DNA of 64,000 bases. It comes from Streptomyces roseochromogenus subsp. oscitans DS 12.976 (GTDB taxonomy: Bacteria; Actinomycetota; Actinomycetes; Streptomycetales; Streptomycetaceae). Each line of letters starts with the position of its first letter. Within the stretch, counting starts at the first letter, position 1. Of this stretch, positions 15,561-24,746 are shown piece by piece. The stretch covers positions 8,578,694-8,642,693 of the forward strand of contig NZ_CM002285.1 in NCBI RefSeq assembly GCF_000497445.1, in the 5' to 3' direction. The translations under genes were made by a program, and so were the position numbers. The notes beneath the pieces are model-generated. The model had not been told where the DNA came from and searched no databases. It worked only from the letters and a program-made list of their open reading frames with translations.

Positions 15561-15976
15561 TTCAGGCTGAACTTCAGTGTCAGCTTGCGCTCATCGCACG
15601 CACCGGTCCTCAATCCGGCCCGCACCTGTTGCCCACCCCCGCGCTCGCACACGGGGGTGGGCACGTCCTCGTAGTACACCTCCGCGCGGGCCGCGCAGTT
15701 CGCCCAGTCCTTGGCGGCGGTCACATCGAAGAGCCGGGTGAGTGACGCTGACATCTCCCGCAGCACGTGGGCGGCCTGCACCTGTACCCGCGTGGACTCG
15801 GGCGGCAGTTGCTCACCCTCCTCGTCCTTCGGCTGGTACATACGCGAGATGCCCGTCAGCAGGGCCGGCTTCTGCACCTTGTGGTGCGCCGCGGTGATGT
15901 CCTGGAGCGACTTCTTTATCGCCCAGCGCCCAGAGGTTGCCGCAGATCCATAGGTGCCCCGCACCGCCCACCCCAC
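15545..15976 (-). pseudogene. DUF7873-like protein gene, truncated at both ends
   Basis: The core (about 15916-15660) encodes KSLQDITAAHHKVQKPALLT, GISRMYQPKDEEGEQLPPES and LTRLFDVTAAKDWANC, resembling an actinobacterial family I know as DUF7873. Intact members begin with a conserved KKLNQIIAVEKG-type segment and end with a motif around LLFLEKQL. Here both are missing: the first 20 codons are unrelated, and after EDVPTP the frame continues into sequence without resemblance. The frame is still open, so a shortened protein is possible. It lies directly upstream of the two permuted tRNA-like modules on the same strand. The family name is from memory; the function is unknown. Confidence 0.6.
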
Positions 15977-16130
15977 TGTCTCGGGACCCCTCCCGGACCA
16001 CTGCGCCCATCATCGCCAACTACGTTTCCTGTAACCACCATTGTCCGAACAGAAGGCTCTATGTTCCACTAATCTCCTTTCACCACAACGATCACCTGCT
16101 CCTGGGCGGGAGAGCATCCATGGGGGATCC

Positions 16131-18299
16131 GTGTGTGAGGACCTGGGGTTCGAAAGACTCCTCGGTGAAGAAGGTTTCTTCGCGCGCCTGCTCGGGCGGT
16201 CACCCTCGGGCGGCGGACGGGAACCGCTGTACGGCCCCGACCTGCCCGTGGTGCTGCTCACCGGCGGCCCGGGCATGGGCAAGGGGCGACTGCTGCGCGC
16301 GGTACGGGATCGCTTCGCCACCAAGGTGCCGGTGATCTACGTGGACTGCGGCTCGCCGGTGTACGCGGACCGGGCGGCACCGGAGCCGGGCGCCCGCTCG
16401 GCCGCGACCGAGGCCCTGGCCGAGGCCGCCCGGCGGCTGGGCACCTGGCAGGGCACGGGCGGCTCGTTCGCCTTTCCACGGCTCTTCGCGGGCCTCGCGA
16501 TGATCGCGACCGGCGTCACGGCGGCCACCCCCGACGCGGTCGCGGCAGAGGTCGAACGGTACGGGGAATTACCGCAGAAGCAGCGCCTTCCCGGCCTGGG
16601 GACAGGCGACTTCTGGCGGGGTGCGCTGCGCGGAGCCATCCGGAACCTGCTGACGACCCTGTCCGGGCAGACGCTGGACCCGTACTCGGCCTCGGTCGCC
16701 GACGCGTTGCTGGACGGCCTCTTCGCGAGCCTGGCGCCCCGGGGCCGGACGGAACTGGCGCGGATCTACGGCGCGTACCCCGGCGCGGGCGGTCAGCCCG
16801 AGCACGGGCTGCGCGATCTCGCCGCTGACTTCCAGGCCGACGGCGAGGAACGGGAGTTGGCGGAGAGCTTCCTCTTCAGAGCGCTGCGCGAGGACCTTGA
16901 GGCGGCGTACGCGGGAGCGCTGGGCTGGCTGCGCCGGGTCGGCCGCCCGGCGGTGCTGCTGGACCGCGCCGAGTCACCGCTGGGGGAGCAGCTGTTGCGC
17001 GCCGTGCTCAGCGACCGCCGCGGCGGGCAGCGCGACCGCGTGGTGATCGTGGGCACAGCGCGCCGGGCGGACGGCGGCGTCTTCCTGTACGGGGGACTGC
17101 CGCCGCGGGAGGTGCCGTCCCCGGCGGAGTTCCGGCCCACCGACGGCGTGCCGCCTTCATGGTCCCGGCGCACGGACTCGGCAGCGGACCGGGCGCCGCT
17201 GGCCGACGGGGTGCTCCTGCTGCGTATGCCGCTGCTCACCGGTGACCAGCTCCGCCTGGAGACCGAGCGCAGACAGCGGCGTGCGGAACCGGAGGGCGGC
17301 ACGAACCGCCGCCGTATCGACGCCGCCGTGGCAGGGCTGAGCGGCGGACGGCCGCACACGGTGATCCGGCTGGCCGCCGCTGCCGCCGCCTTCCGGATGC
17401 CGGCGGACGCCAATGACCGGGACATCCTGGACGCCCCGCTGCGATTCCCGGGCAGCGGCGACTCCGAGCGGCCTGTGGCGGACGTACTTCTGCAGGAGCT
17501 GATACTGGAGCAACTGCCGGTACGGCTGCCGGCCGAGCACCACGACCAGTGGCTCGATCTGCTCACCCATCTGTCGGTGGCGCACGACACGGAGTGCGCG
17601 GACGTCCTGCTCCGCCATCATCAGTCGGCCCGGGTCCACCGCCTGACGGCGCATCATGTGGGGCAGCTGCTGACCGACACCGGTTGGCCCAGCTGCGAAC
17701 GGCACTTCATTGGCGACTTCGGGCTGCGTCAGCTGCTGGTGCACCGGTTGTACGGGCTGCGCCCCGACGGCGCCGCCTGGTACGCCGACCACCATCTGCT
17801 GCGGGACCACTACACCGGACGCGCGGCGGAGGAGGGGGCGGCGAGCGGCGCGGCGTTCGGATCGGTCATCGCCCACCGGATGAACCACCACCTGGTGTCC
17901 GGCGGTGTGGACGACGTGGTCCGTCACCTGGCCGCCACGCTGCCCGGTCGTCCGCAGGAGTGGTGCGCGGAGCTGCTGGAGATCGCGCAGGCGCCGCATC
18001 CGGGCGGCGCGGACACCCGTCGCGAGCGCGCCCAGGGCCTGGTGGCGGTGGACGGACCGGCGCTGCGCCGCACGGTCGACCAGCTGCTGCACGCGGTGTG
18101 GCTGTGCGAGGAGCGGACCAGGCCGACCGGAAGGGAGACCGCCCGCACGCTGGCCAAGCTCCTGGACCTGCTCTCGATCATGGAGTTCGACGGCGCCGGG
18201 CAGCTCGGCAGGACGGCCACCGACTGGAGCGCCCTGGCGGAGAACGAGCAGCCGTTGCTGCGCTGCGCCTGCACCGAACAGCTCGGGCGAAGGAGGTAA
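16131..18299 (+). CDS. P-loop NTPase of unknown function (STAND-like)
   Basis: A 722-residue protein. A Walker A motif, LLTGGPGMGKGRLLRAV, lies near residue 45, and VIYVDCG and PAVLLDRAE-type strands follow, the latter a plausible Walker B. The remainder is rich in helices and has an arginine-rich segment (RRQRRAEPEG). No transmembrane segment is evident. The GTG at 16131 was chosen because GGGGGA precedes it; the frame is open further upstream from a TTG at 16041 without support. A TTA codon occurs at 16569-16571. The next gene, a membrane-anchored binding protein, starts 5 bp downstream, so the two are surely co-expressed. A signalling or effector role is possible but unproven. Confidence 0.75.
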   Translation: MCEDLGFERLLGEEGFFARLLGRSPSGGGREPLYGPDLPVVLLTGGPGMGKGRLLRAVRDRFATKVPVIYVDCGSPVYADRAAPEPGARSAATEALAEAARRLGTWQGTGGSFAFPRLFAGLAMIATGVTAATPDAVAAEVERYGELPQKQRLPGLGTGDFWRGALRGAIRNLLTTLSGQTLDPYSASVADALLDGLFASLAPRGRTELARIYGAYPGAGGQPEHGLRDLAADFQADGEERELAESFLFRALREDLEAAYAGALGWLRRVGRPAVLLDRAESPLGEQLLRAVLSDRRGGQRDRVVIVGTARRADGGVFLYGGLPPREVPSPAEFRPTDGVPPSWSRRTDSAADRAPLADGVLLLRMPLLTGDQLRLETERRQRRAEPEGGTNRRRIDAAVAGLSGGRPHTVIRLAAAAAAFRMPADANDRDILDAPLRFPGSGDSERPVADVLLQELILEQLPVRLPAEHHDQWLDLLTHLSVAHDTECADVLLRHHQSARVHRLTAHHVGQLLTDTGWPSCERHFIGDFGLRQLLVHRLYGLRPDGAAWYADHHLLRDHYTGRAAEEGAASGAAFGSVIAHRMNHHLVSGGVDDVVRHLAATLPGRPQEWCAELLEIAQAPHPGGADTRRERAQGLVAVDGPALRRTVDQLLHAVWLCEERTRPTGRETARTLAKLLDLLSIMEFDGAGQLGRTATDWSALAENEQPLLRCACTEQLGRRR

Positions 18300-18304
18300 C
18301 GGGG

Positions 18305-19924
18305 ATGCCCAGATGGCAGAAGATCCTCTACACGCTGCTGGTCACGGCGGCGGTCGTGGCGGGGAGCCTGTTCGGTTGGTCCGTCCTGAGCAGGCCGGAC
18401 ACCTGCGCAGAGGGGGTCGAGCGGATCGACGGCGAGTGTATCGGCGTCAACGGCGCGGGCTACGACTTCGGCACACCGGAGATCGGTGACGTGGCCCGTG
18501 CCATCGCCCAGGAGAACAAGAAGATCGAAGGCCAGCCCTATGTGACGGTGGCGATGATGCTGCCGCTCCAGTCGGACATGGCGGGACTGCGGCGGCAGAT
18601 GCGCAGCGACCTCCAGGGCGCGTATCTGGGGCAGCTGGAGGCCAACGAGGGGGAGGGGGAACCGCCGAGGATCCGGCTGGTGCTGGCCAACCCCGGGCAG
18701 GACTACCGGCACCAGTCGACGGTCGTGGACACCTTGCTGCGCATGGCCGACTCGCCCAAGGACCGGCTGCGCGCCGTCACCGGCTTCAACCTCAGCCTCG
18801 ATGCCACGCGGCAGGCCGTCAGGCGGCTGACGGAACACAGGATTCCGGTATTGGCCTCCCGCATCACCGGAGACCAGATCTCGAACGCGGACGCGGCGGA
18901 CGGCATGGCGAACCCGCAGTTCCCCGGCCTGGCCCGGATCATCCCCACCAACCACGACGCGGCCCAGGCGCTGGCCGACTTCAACGGTGAACAGGGCCGG
19001 GAGGACCGCAGGACGGTGCTGGTCTACGACACGCGTCCGGACGGCTACGTCGACTCGCTGGCGAAGGCGTTCAACGGGATCAAGGAGACGGGGCCGCCCG
19101 GTCCCGCCGCGATGTCCTTCACCTCCCCGGCGATCGACGAGGCCGGTTCGACCGGCAACCAGTTCACCCAGATAGCCAACAACATCTGCGACACCGAGGC
19201 CGACACCGTCTACTTCGCGGGGCGCGCACTGCACCTGAGGCTCTTCGCCCTCAAGCTCGCTCAGCTGAGCTGCGAGAACCGGCACTACACCATCATCAGC
19301 GGTGCCGACGGCGCCTCGCTGCGACAGACCATGTCGGAGAAGGACTGGGCGCAGCTGCGCGGCGCCGACGGCAAGGCGAAGGTGACGGTGCAGTACGCCG
19401 CCCCCGCGCACCCGGACGCCTGGAGCACCGAACTGGCCGCCTGGGGCGAGAAGTTCGAAGCGAGCCACCACCGCAAGCCCATGGCCGACGAACTGCCCCA
19501 GTACCTCACCGAGCCCAAGGCGGCCCTGGACAACCTGAACAAGCTGATCCAGAACACGCTCCACCAGGGGACGAACCTCGGCTCCACCCCGACTCTGGAG
19601 GACTCCCGGACGATGCTCGTGTACGACGGCCTGGTCACCATCGGCACGGCCCTGCACCAGGTACAGAGTGGCGACGCCACGAAGGTGCCGAGCCTGGAGG
19701 ATGTGAGCGGGGAGTGGCCACAACTCCAGTCCCGGCACCGGGTGCAGGGCACGAGCGGCCTGATCTGCCTGACCAGCGGCGGCAATCCGTACGACAAGCC
19801 GGTCGCGGTCGTCGAGCTGGATCCGGGCCGACAGGGCCCGGGAAGGCTGCAGTTCGTCGGCCTCGGCTGGCCCACCGGCCAGGAACAACCGAAGAACTGC
19901 GTCATCCCCAGCCGCACCCCCTGA
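18305..19924 (+). CDS. Membrane-anchored periplasmic-binding-protein-like receptor
   Basis: A 539-residue protein with a short cytoplasmic start (MPRWQK), one transmembrane helix (about 7-28) and a long extracytoplasmic domain resembling the type 1 Leu/Ile/Val-binding fold: VTVAMMLPLQSDMAG, a first lobe with RLVLANPGQDY, VLASRITGD, and the second-lobe strand RRTVLVYDTRPDGYVDSLAK. There is no lipobox, so it is held by the helix instead of a lipid. The AAGGAGGT site overlaps the end of the ATPase gene, 5 bp away. No ABC permease or ATPase of the import type is nearby, suggesting a sensor or receptor paired with the ATPase. The ligand is unknown. Confidence 0.75.
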   Translation: MPRWQKILYTLLVTAAVVAGSLFGWSVLSRPDTCAEGVERIDGECIGVNGAGYDFGTPEIGDVARAIAQENKKIEGQPYVTVAMMLPLQSDMAGLRRQMRSDLQGAYLGQLEANEGEGEPPRIRLVLANPGQDYRHQSTVVDTLLRMADSPKDRLRAVTGFNLSLDATRQAVRRLTEHRIPVLASRITGDQISNADAADGMANPQFPGLARIIPTNHDAAQALADFNGEQGREDRRTVLVYDTRPDGYVDSLAKAFNGIKETGPPGPAAMSFTSPAIDEAGSTGNQFTQIANNICDTEADTVYFAGRALHLRLFALKLAQLSCENRHYTIISGADGASLRQTMSEKDWAQLRGADGKAKVTVQYAAPAHPDAWSTELAAWGEKFEASHHRKPMADELPQYLTEPKAALDNLNKLIQNTLHQGTNLGSTPTLEDSRTMLVYDGLVTIGTALHQVQSGDATKVPSLEDVSGEWPQLQSRHRVQGTSGLICLTSGGNPYDKPVAVVELDPGRQGPGRLQFVGLGWPTGQEQPKNCVIPSRTP

Positions 19925-20389
19925 CATGCCCCACCTCGACCGGTGGCTCGCGCCATCGTGAGGCCGGACTGTCACAGCGTCCCTATAAGATCCACACGGC
20001 GGGAGAAGCTGTGGTAACCACCGACCCCGTACAGCCCGGCGCCCGGGGCACGGCTTCCCGGCTCGTCCCCGCCGCCCAGCATCGCGTCCTGGATCTTCAG
20101 GCCCGCGCCGACGGCGCGTTCGTCGCCCTGCGCGAAGAACCACAGGATCCGGCGAAGACCACGGAGGTCCGCCGGCTCACTGTCCAGGTCCGCCCCGCGG
20201 GCAGCAGCACCGCGTGGGCCGCGCTCCGAACGCTGACCAGCGCCCCGCACCACAGGGTCACCCCTGCTGCCCGTATCCCCCACTGCCGGCCGCACCCCCG
20301 TGACGGCCGGCAGTGGGGAAAGTGCCTGGCAAACGAGGCGGGATCACTATGTCTCGCTGAAAGGGTCAATTGCAACCCGCTTATTTCGC
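19925..20389. other. Intergenic region without a confident gene
   Basis: A GTG frame from 20011 preceded by GGGAGAAGCT stays open for 180 codons to 20553, but its 3' part runs through the operator cluster at 20390-20467 and shows no family resemblance, so a real protein is doubtful. An inverted repeat around CCCCCACTGCCGGCC / GGCCGGCAGTGGGG (20277-20319) is a plausible terminator for the preceding operon. Confidence 0.45.
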
Positions 20390-20467
20390 TTCTCATCTCG
20401 CGAGAAGTTCAAGGCCGAACCTTCTCGCCGAGTGAGAAATGGGCCGCCCTTTCTCACCTCGTGAGAA
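20390..20467. promoter_or_regulatory. Three 17-bp operator-like palindromes upstream of the quinone oxidoreductase
   Basis: Sites at 20390-20406 (TTCTCATCTCGCGAGAA), 20422-20438 (TTCTCGCCGAGTGAGAA) and 20451-20467 (TTCTCACCTCGTGAGAA) share the pattern TTCTC-N7-GAGAA; the last is a perfect dyad TTCTCAC-CTC-GTGAGAA. Centres are 32 and 29 bp apart, about three helical turns, so a regulator would bind all three on one face. The set ends 93 bp before the oxidoreductase start. The IclR-type regulator encoded downstream is one candidate binder; this is inference. Confidence 0.7.
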
Positions 20468-20560
20468 AGATGCATAAGGCAAGGTGCCCAGGTCGGGGGC
20501 GTGAGGCGGATGTCCTAGCCTGTCGTGGGTACAGGTCCGGCCTGCATCGATAGGAGTGCT

Positions 20561-21511
20561 GTGCGCGCCATTGTCATGAGGGAATTCGGCGGCCCCGAGG
20601 TCTTGCGACTGGAGGACGTCCCCGACCCCGAGCCCGCACGCGGGGAAAACCTGCTGGACGTGCGGCTGGCGGGTGTCAACTACGCAGATGTCCATGCCCG
20701 GGGAAACACCTACCTCGCACCGGTCGAGCTGCCCTACATCCCCGGCAACGAGGTCGTCGGCACCACACCGGACGGCAAACGCGTCGTGGCGCTGACCCGG
20801 GGCGGCGGCTACGCGCAGAAGGCGGCCGTCCACCGCAGGCTGCAATGGGAGATTCCCGACGAGGTCACCGACGAACAGGCGGTGCCGCTGGCACTGCAGG
20901 GAAACAGCGCGTACCACCTCCTCTTCACGGTCGCCCAGATCACCAAGGGGCAGACCGTCGTCATCCCCGCCGCGGCCGGCGGCGTCGGCACGCTGGCCGT
21001 TCAGTTGGCGCACCGGGCGGGCGCCCGGGTCATCGCCCTCGCCGGCACGGACGAGAAGCGTCGGCTGGCCCTGGAACTCGGGGCGACGGCTGCCGTCGAC
21101 TCCTCCGACGAGTACGGCCTGGCCGAGCGGATCCTCGATGCGGCGGGAGGGCCGGTGCACGCCGCGTTGGAGATGACCGGCGGCGCCACGCTGCGCCAGA
21201 CCCTCGACGCAGTCGGCCCGCGCGGCAGGCTCGTCGTGTACGGCTTCGCCGGCGGGCAGCTCGCCGACGTCCCCGTACACACGCTGCTCCAGAAGTCCAT
21301 CACTGTCGCCGGTTTCTGGCTCCCCCATCTGTACTCCGACCGGACGCTCCCGCTGGCCGCGTCCATGAGGCAGCTCTTCGACGCCGTAGCCAACGGCACG
21401 CTCAAGATCGTGACTGGTGGGATCCACCCGCTGGCCGACGCGGCAAAGGTGCATGGAGTGCTCAACAGTCGTACGGGAACGGGCAAGTTCAGTCTCGACC
21501 CCACCACGTAA
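20561..21511 (+). CDS. Zinc-independent quinone oxidoreductase / medium-chain dehydrogenase (QOR family)
   Basis: A 316-residue cytosolic NADPH-dependent reductase. N-terminal GroES-like domain (VRAIVMREFGGPEVL, GVNYADVHARG, PGNEVVG) and a Rossmann domain with AAAGGVGTLAVQLA, the NADPH-binding motif. No structural-zinc cysteines are present, placing it with QOR/crotonyl reductase-like enzymes that reduce quinones or enones. The GTG at 20561 is preceded by AGGAG at 5 bases. Three palindromic sites lie upstream and an IclR regulator follows 93 bp downstream, implying inducible expression. The physiological substrate is unknown. Confidence 0.88.
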   Translation: MRAIVMREFGGPEVLRLEDVPDPEPARGENLLDVRLAGVNYADVHARGNTYLAPVELPYIPGNEVVGTTPDGKRVVALTRGGGYAQKAAVHRRLQWEIPDEVTDEQAVPLALQGNSAYHLLFTVAQITKGQTVVIPAAAGGVGTLAVQLAHRAGARVIALAGTDEKRRLALELGATAAVDSSDEYGLAERILDAAGGPVHAALEMTGGATLRQTLDAVGPRGRLVVYGFAGGQLADVPVHTLLQKSITVAGFWLPHLYSDRTLPLAASMRQLFDAVANGTLKIVTGGIHPLADAAKVHGVLNSRTGTGKFSLDPTT

Positions 21512-21604
21512 TAGTCTTGTACCCCCCGTGTGGGGTGGCACCGGCACCGTGTGCCACCGAAGCCCAGGAGGACGGGCGCGGGCGCATCGAAGGGGGTACG
21601 GCTG

Positions 21605-22408
21605 ATGAGTGGACAGCGTGGAACCGGGACCAGCTACGCCGACCGCTTCATGCGGGTGCAGCAGGCGTTCATCACGCTGGGCCCCGGTGCCCACCGGCTG
21701 TCCGAGATCGCCAAGACCGCCGATCTCGACGACTCCACCACCGGCCGCATGCTCACCGCCGGCACCTACAACAACACCTTCGTCCGCATCGACCGAGGCC
21801 TCTACCAGCTCGGCAGTACGGTCGGCGATCTCGGGCTCCACGCACTCGCCGAGGACAACCTCTCCGGCAGCGAGGCCACCGAGGTCCTGCAGAGCCTGCG
21901 CAGGGCGACCGACGACGGCTTGGTCTTCCTGTACATGAGAGCCCCGTTCGGCATCGCGGGCAGACAGTGCCTGGACATGGCCGTGGGGGATTCCGATCTC
22001 GTCGAGCTCGGCATGACGCCGCGTGACGTCCTCTCGGTCACCCGGTCGCTGCGCACCGGCGCCTCGGGCCGGACGATCCTCGCCTTCCTGCCCGAGCAGA
22101 TCCAGCAGCGGGTGGCCGCCGATCCGGTCCCGGAGGAAGCCGGTCCCGGCGTCATCCGGGACGGCGACGAGCTGCTCGCCTCGCTCGTCGACATCCGCGA
22201 CCAGGGGTACGCCTTGGGGTACCAGGAGTGCATGGCGAAGTGGAACTCCGTCGCCGCCCCAGTCCTCTGGGACGGCTCGATCTGGGGCGCGGTTCTGCTG
22301 CTCAAGCCCATGGACGTCATGCCCCAGGCTCCGCTGCACTACATCTACGCCACCATCACGGCGGCCGCCGCACTCAGCCGACTCGGCGGAGCCTGGCCGG
22401 CCGACTGA
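21605..22408 (+). CDS. IclR-family transcriptional regulator
   Basis: A 267-residue protein with an N-terminal winged helix (RVQQAFITLGPGAHRLSEIA, LDDSTTGRMLTAG) and a C-terminal effector domain with VFLYMRAPFGIAGRQCLDM, RTGASGRTILAFLP and IRDQGYALGYQECM, in the order usual for IclR ligand-binding domains. The ATG at 21605 follows AAGGGGG. It is probably linked to the upstream oxidoreductase gene, with only 93 bp between them, and may bind the three palindromes at 20390-20467. Confidence 0.82.
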   Translation: MSGQRGTGTSYADRFMRVQQAFITLGPGAHRLSEIAKTADLDDSTTGRMLTAGTYNNTFVRIDRGLYQLGSTVGDLGLHALAEDNLSGSEATEVLQSLRRATDDGLVFLYMRAPFGIAGRQCLDMAVGDSDLVELGMTPRDVLSVTRSLRTGASGRTILAFLPEQIQQRVAADPVPEEAGPGVIRDGDELLASLVDIRDQGYALGYQECMAKWNSVAAPVLWDGSIWGAVLLLKPMDVMPQAPLHYIYATITAAAALSRLGGAWPAD

Positions 22409-22462
22409 TCACCCGTCGTCACCTTCTCTCCCCTACTCGCGCATCTGCGCGAAGTACTCATA

Positions 22463-22660
22463 GGCGTGTTCCCCGTCGACCCGGTACCGGTCGGCTCGCG
22501 CCTGCTGTCCGCCCCGGGCGTCGTCCTCACCCCGCACATCGCCGGCGCGAGCCGCGAGGTCGCCCACAAGGCCGCCCGGATCGTCGCCTTCGAGGCCGGC
22601 CGCTTCCTCCTCGGCGAGTCACTGGCCCACTGCGCCAACCCCGAGGTCAGGGGAGGCTGA
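22463..22660 (+). pseudogene. D-2-hydroxyacid dehydrogenase, C-terminal fragment
   Basis: The frame encodes VFPVDPVPVGSRLLSAPGVV, LTPHIAGASREVAHKAARIV and AEAGRFL-like EAGRFLLGE, ending normally. LTPHIAG with its catalytic histidine is the C-terminal signature of the family. The N-terminal catalytic part and the NAD-binding domain are absent, so only a 3' piece of about 65 codons remains. An intact relative lies at 28652-29668. Confidence 0.75.
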
Positions 22661-22738
22661 AAGGGCGCCTTCTGCAGCACAGTTGCTGTGGACGACCCCT
22701 TCTGGAGAACGCTGCTGCCGGGGCGTCGCCTGTCCCCT

Positions 22739-22783
22739 CGGGACGGCCGGGCAGTCACTCCCCAGTGGTGCCCGGCCGTCCCG
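22739..22783. terminator. Strong bidirectional terminator
   Basis: A perfect 15-bp inverted repeat (CGGGACGGCCGGGCA / TGCCCGGCCGTCCCG) with an inner CACT/AGTG extension. It sits between the convergent hydroxyacid dehydrogenase relic and the DHA2 exporter. Confidence 0.85.
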
Positions 22784-22815
22784 CTCGCCGAAGCGGAGGC
22801 TGATGCGGCCGGGGC

Positions 22816-24531
22816 TCAGTGCCCCGCGGACCCCTCGGGGCGTGCATGGCGCGGCAGGAGGAAGGCGAGCAGGAAGGTCAGGGCGAGCATGCCGTCGACG
22901 ATCCACAGGATGGTCCGCATGACGGTGCCGAAACCGCTCCGGAAGGCCGATGACGAGGTGGCCTGCAGCGCGGCGGGTATTCGCGCGCCGGCCTGAGGTG
23001 AGGTCACGGCGGACCGGGTGTCATTCTCCAGGCGGGTACAGGAGGCCGGGGTCGCGGCGGGGTCCTTGGCGACGGCGCGGTCCGAGGCGCAACGGCGCAG
23101 GTCCGCCACGATGCGTTCCCGAGCAGCGGGTGCGACGTGCGCGGCGGCCAACTGCCCGCGCAGGCCGTCCGCGTGGTGGTCGACGGCGGTGGCGATCCCG
23201 CCGCCCAGCAGACCGAAGAACACGGTGCCGAGGAGCGCCACGCCGAACGCGCCGCCGAGCTGCTGCACCGCGGTCATCGTGCCGGATGCCGAGCCCGTCT
23301 CGTGCGGCTCGACGCTGGCGAGCACGATGTCGAAGAACGGCGCCATGAGCAGGCCCATACCGATGCCGGTGACGAGCAGGGACGGCACGAGCTGCCAGGG
23401 GCCGACGCCGCTGCCCACCAGGTCGAGGGTCAGCCACACGCCGAATACGCCGACGGCCATGACGAGCGCGCCCGCCTGCAGCACGGCTCGCCCGAACCGG
23501 GTGAGACCCTGAGCGACGCCGAAGCCGACGATCATGCCGCCCGACCAGGGCACCATCACCAGGCCCGCCTTGAGCGGCGAATAGCCGAGGCCGATCTGGG
23601 TGTACAGGTTGAAGACCAGCATGAAGCCCTGCATGGTCGAGAAGAAGACCAGCCCGAGGGTCATACCGCCGCTGAATCCACGCTTGCGGAAGAGGCTCGG
23701 CACGACCAGCGGGTCCCGACCGGCCCTGCTGCGGCGCGACTCGTACGTGCCGAAGGCGGCGAAGACGACCACCGAGGCGGCCATCATCAGGAACGTCCAC
23801 AGGGGCCAGTCGTACTCACGGCCCTGGACCAGCGGGAAGATGATGAGCAGTGCGCCCAGTGAGACGAGGAGCATGCCGGGGATGTCCAGGCGCGGCCTGC
23901 TGCCGGACCTGCCCCTCGGCAGATAGCGCAGGGCTCCGAGGAAGGCCGCGGTACCCAGCGGCAGGTTGATCAGGAAGATCATCCGCCAGCCGGTGCCGAA
24001 GTAGTCGGCGTCCACGAGCCAGCCCGCCAGGATCGGCCCGCACACCGCGGACAGTCCCATGACCGGTCCGAACATGCCGAAGGCCTTCTGCGACTCCTTC
24101 GGCGGGAACATCTCCTTGATCATGCCGAGGCCTTGCGGCAGCATCACCGCGCCGAACAGGCCCTGGACCACGCGTGCGGCGATCAGCATCTCGGGCGACA
24201 CGGACAGCGCGCACAGCAGCGAACCAAGGGTGAAGCCGGCAGCTCCCACCAGGAACATCCGGCGCCGCCCGTGAATGTCCCCGAGCCGCCCCCCTGTGAC
24301 GAGCCCGACGGCCATCGAGAGCGTGTAGGCGGCGGCGAGCCACTGCAGAGTGGAGGCACCGCCGCCGAGGTCGGCCCGCATGGAGGGGCCGGCGATGTTC
24401 GTGACTACGGCGTCGAGGAGATCCATGACCTCGGCCGCCAGGATCACGAAGAGCGCAGCCCAGCGCCACCGGTAGGGCGCTGGTGAGTCGGTGAGCGGCG
24501 CCTCGGCGGACGCGACACCGGTGGTGGACAT
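22816..24531 (-). CDS. MFS drug exporter, DHA2 (14-TMS) family
   Basis: A 571-residue multidrug-type proton antiporter. The N-terminal motif LDAVVTNIAGPSMRADLG and LTGGRLGDIHGRRRMFLVG are the D1 and A motifs of DHA2 exporters, and about 14 hydrophobic segments can be counted. ASGTMTAVQQLGGAFGVAL near residue 440 is another DHA2 hallmark. The loop before the last helix contains two cysteines (LRRCASD, ASCTRLEN). The ATG at 24531 follows GGAGTT at 5-6 bases. A TetR repressor is divergent across a 237-bp region with four matching operator sites, the classical layout of an inducible efflux pair. Confidence 0.92.
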   Translation of the reverse strand: MSTTGVASAEAPLTDSPAPYRWRWAALFVILAAEVMDLLDAVVTNIAGPSMRADLGGGASTLQWLAAAYTLSMAVGLVTGGRLGDIHGRRRMFLVGAAGFTLGSLLCALSVSPEMLIAARVVQGLFGAVMLPQGLGMIKEMFPPKESQKAFGMFGPVMGLSAVCGPILAGWLVDADYFGTGWRMIFLINLPLGTAAFLGALRYLPRGRSGSRPRLDIPGMLLVSLGALLIIFPLVQGREYDWPLWTFLMMAASVVVFAAFGTYESRRSRAGRDPLVVPSLFRKRGFSGGMTLGLVFFSTMQGFMLVFNLYTQIGLGYSPLKAGLVMVPWSGGMIVGFGVAQGLTRFGRAVLQAGALVMAVGVFGVWLTLDLVGSGVGPWQLVPSLLVTGIGMGLLMAPFFDIVLASVEPHETGSASGTMTAVQQLGGAFGVALLGTVFFGLLGGGIATAVDHHADGLRGQLAAAHVAPAARERIVADLRRCASDRAVAKDPAATPASCTRLENDTRSAVTSPQAGARIPAALQATSSSAFRSGFGTVMRTILWIVDGMLALTFLLAFLLPRHARPEGSAGH

Positions 24532-24596
24532 CGGAACTCCTCGTGAAAGGGCCGCGCGGCGGTGGGCCGCGCGCGGGTGGGCTGATGGCATCCAGA

Positions 24597-24746
24597 GAAC
24601 GCTGTTCACCCTAACAGAACAGTGCTCACCAGAAGAACGATGTTCATTAAGATATAGCGCAATCCCTGGCTGTCGGACAAGATATATCGCGTCTTCGTTG
24701 CCTCGCCATCCCTGTGGACGCCGCTCGCCGAGGGAGAACACTGTTC
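24597..24746. promoter_or_regulatory. Four TetR-type operators (GAAC-N3-GTTC) in the exporter/TetR gap
   Basis: Sites at 24597-24607, 24617-24627 (one mismatch), 24635-24645 and 24736-24746. The last is embedded in a perfect 19-bp palindrome, GGGAGAACACTGTTCTCCC (24732-24750). Three sites crowd the exporter side and one the regulator side, so the regulator probably represses both genes. Two AAGATATA direct repeats (near 24649 and 24679) lie between and may be part of the promoters. Confidence 0.8.

Noticed and set aside
20011..20553. Possible 180-codon gene with GTG start and GGGAG site
   Set aside because: Its 3' third is the operator cluster and promoter region of the oxidoreductase gene; no resemblance to known proteins.
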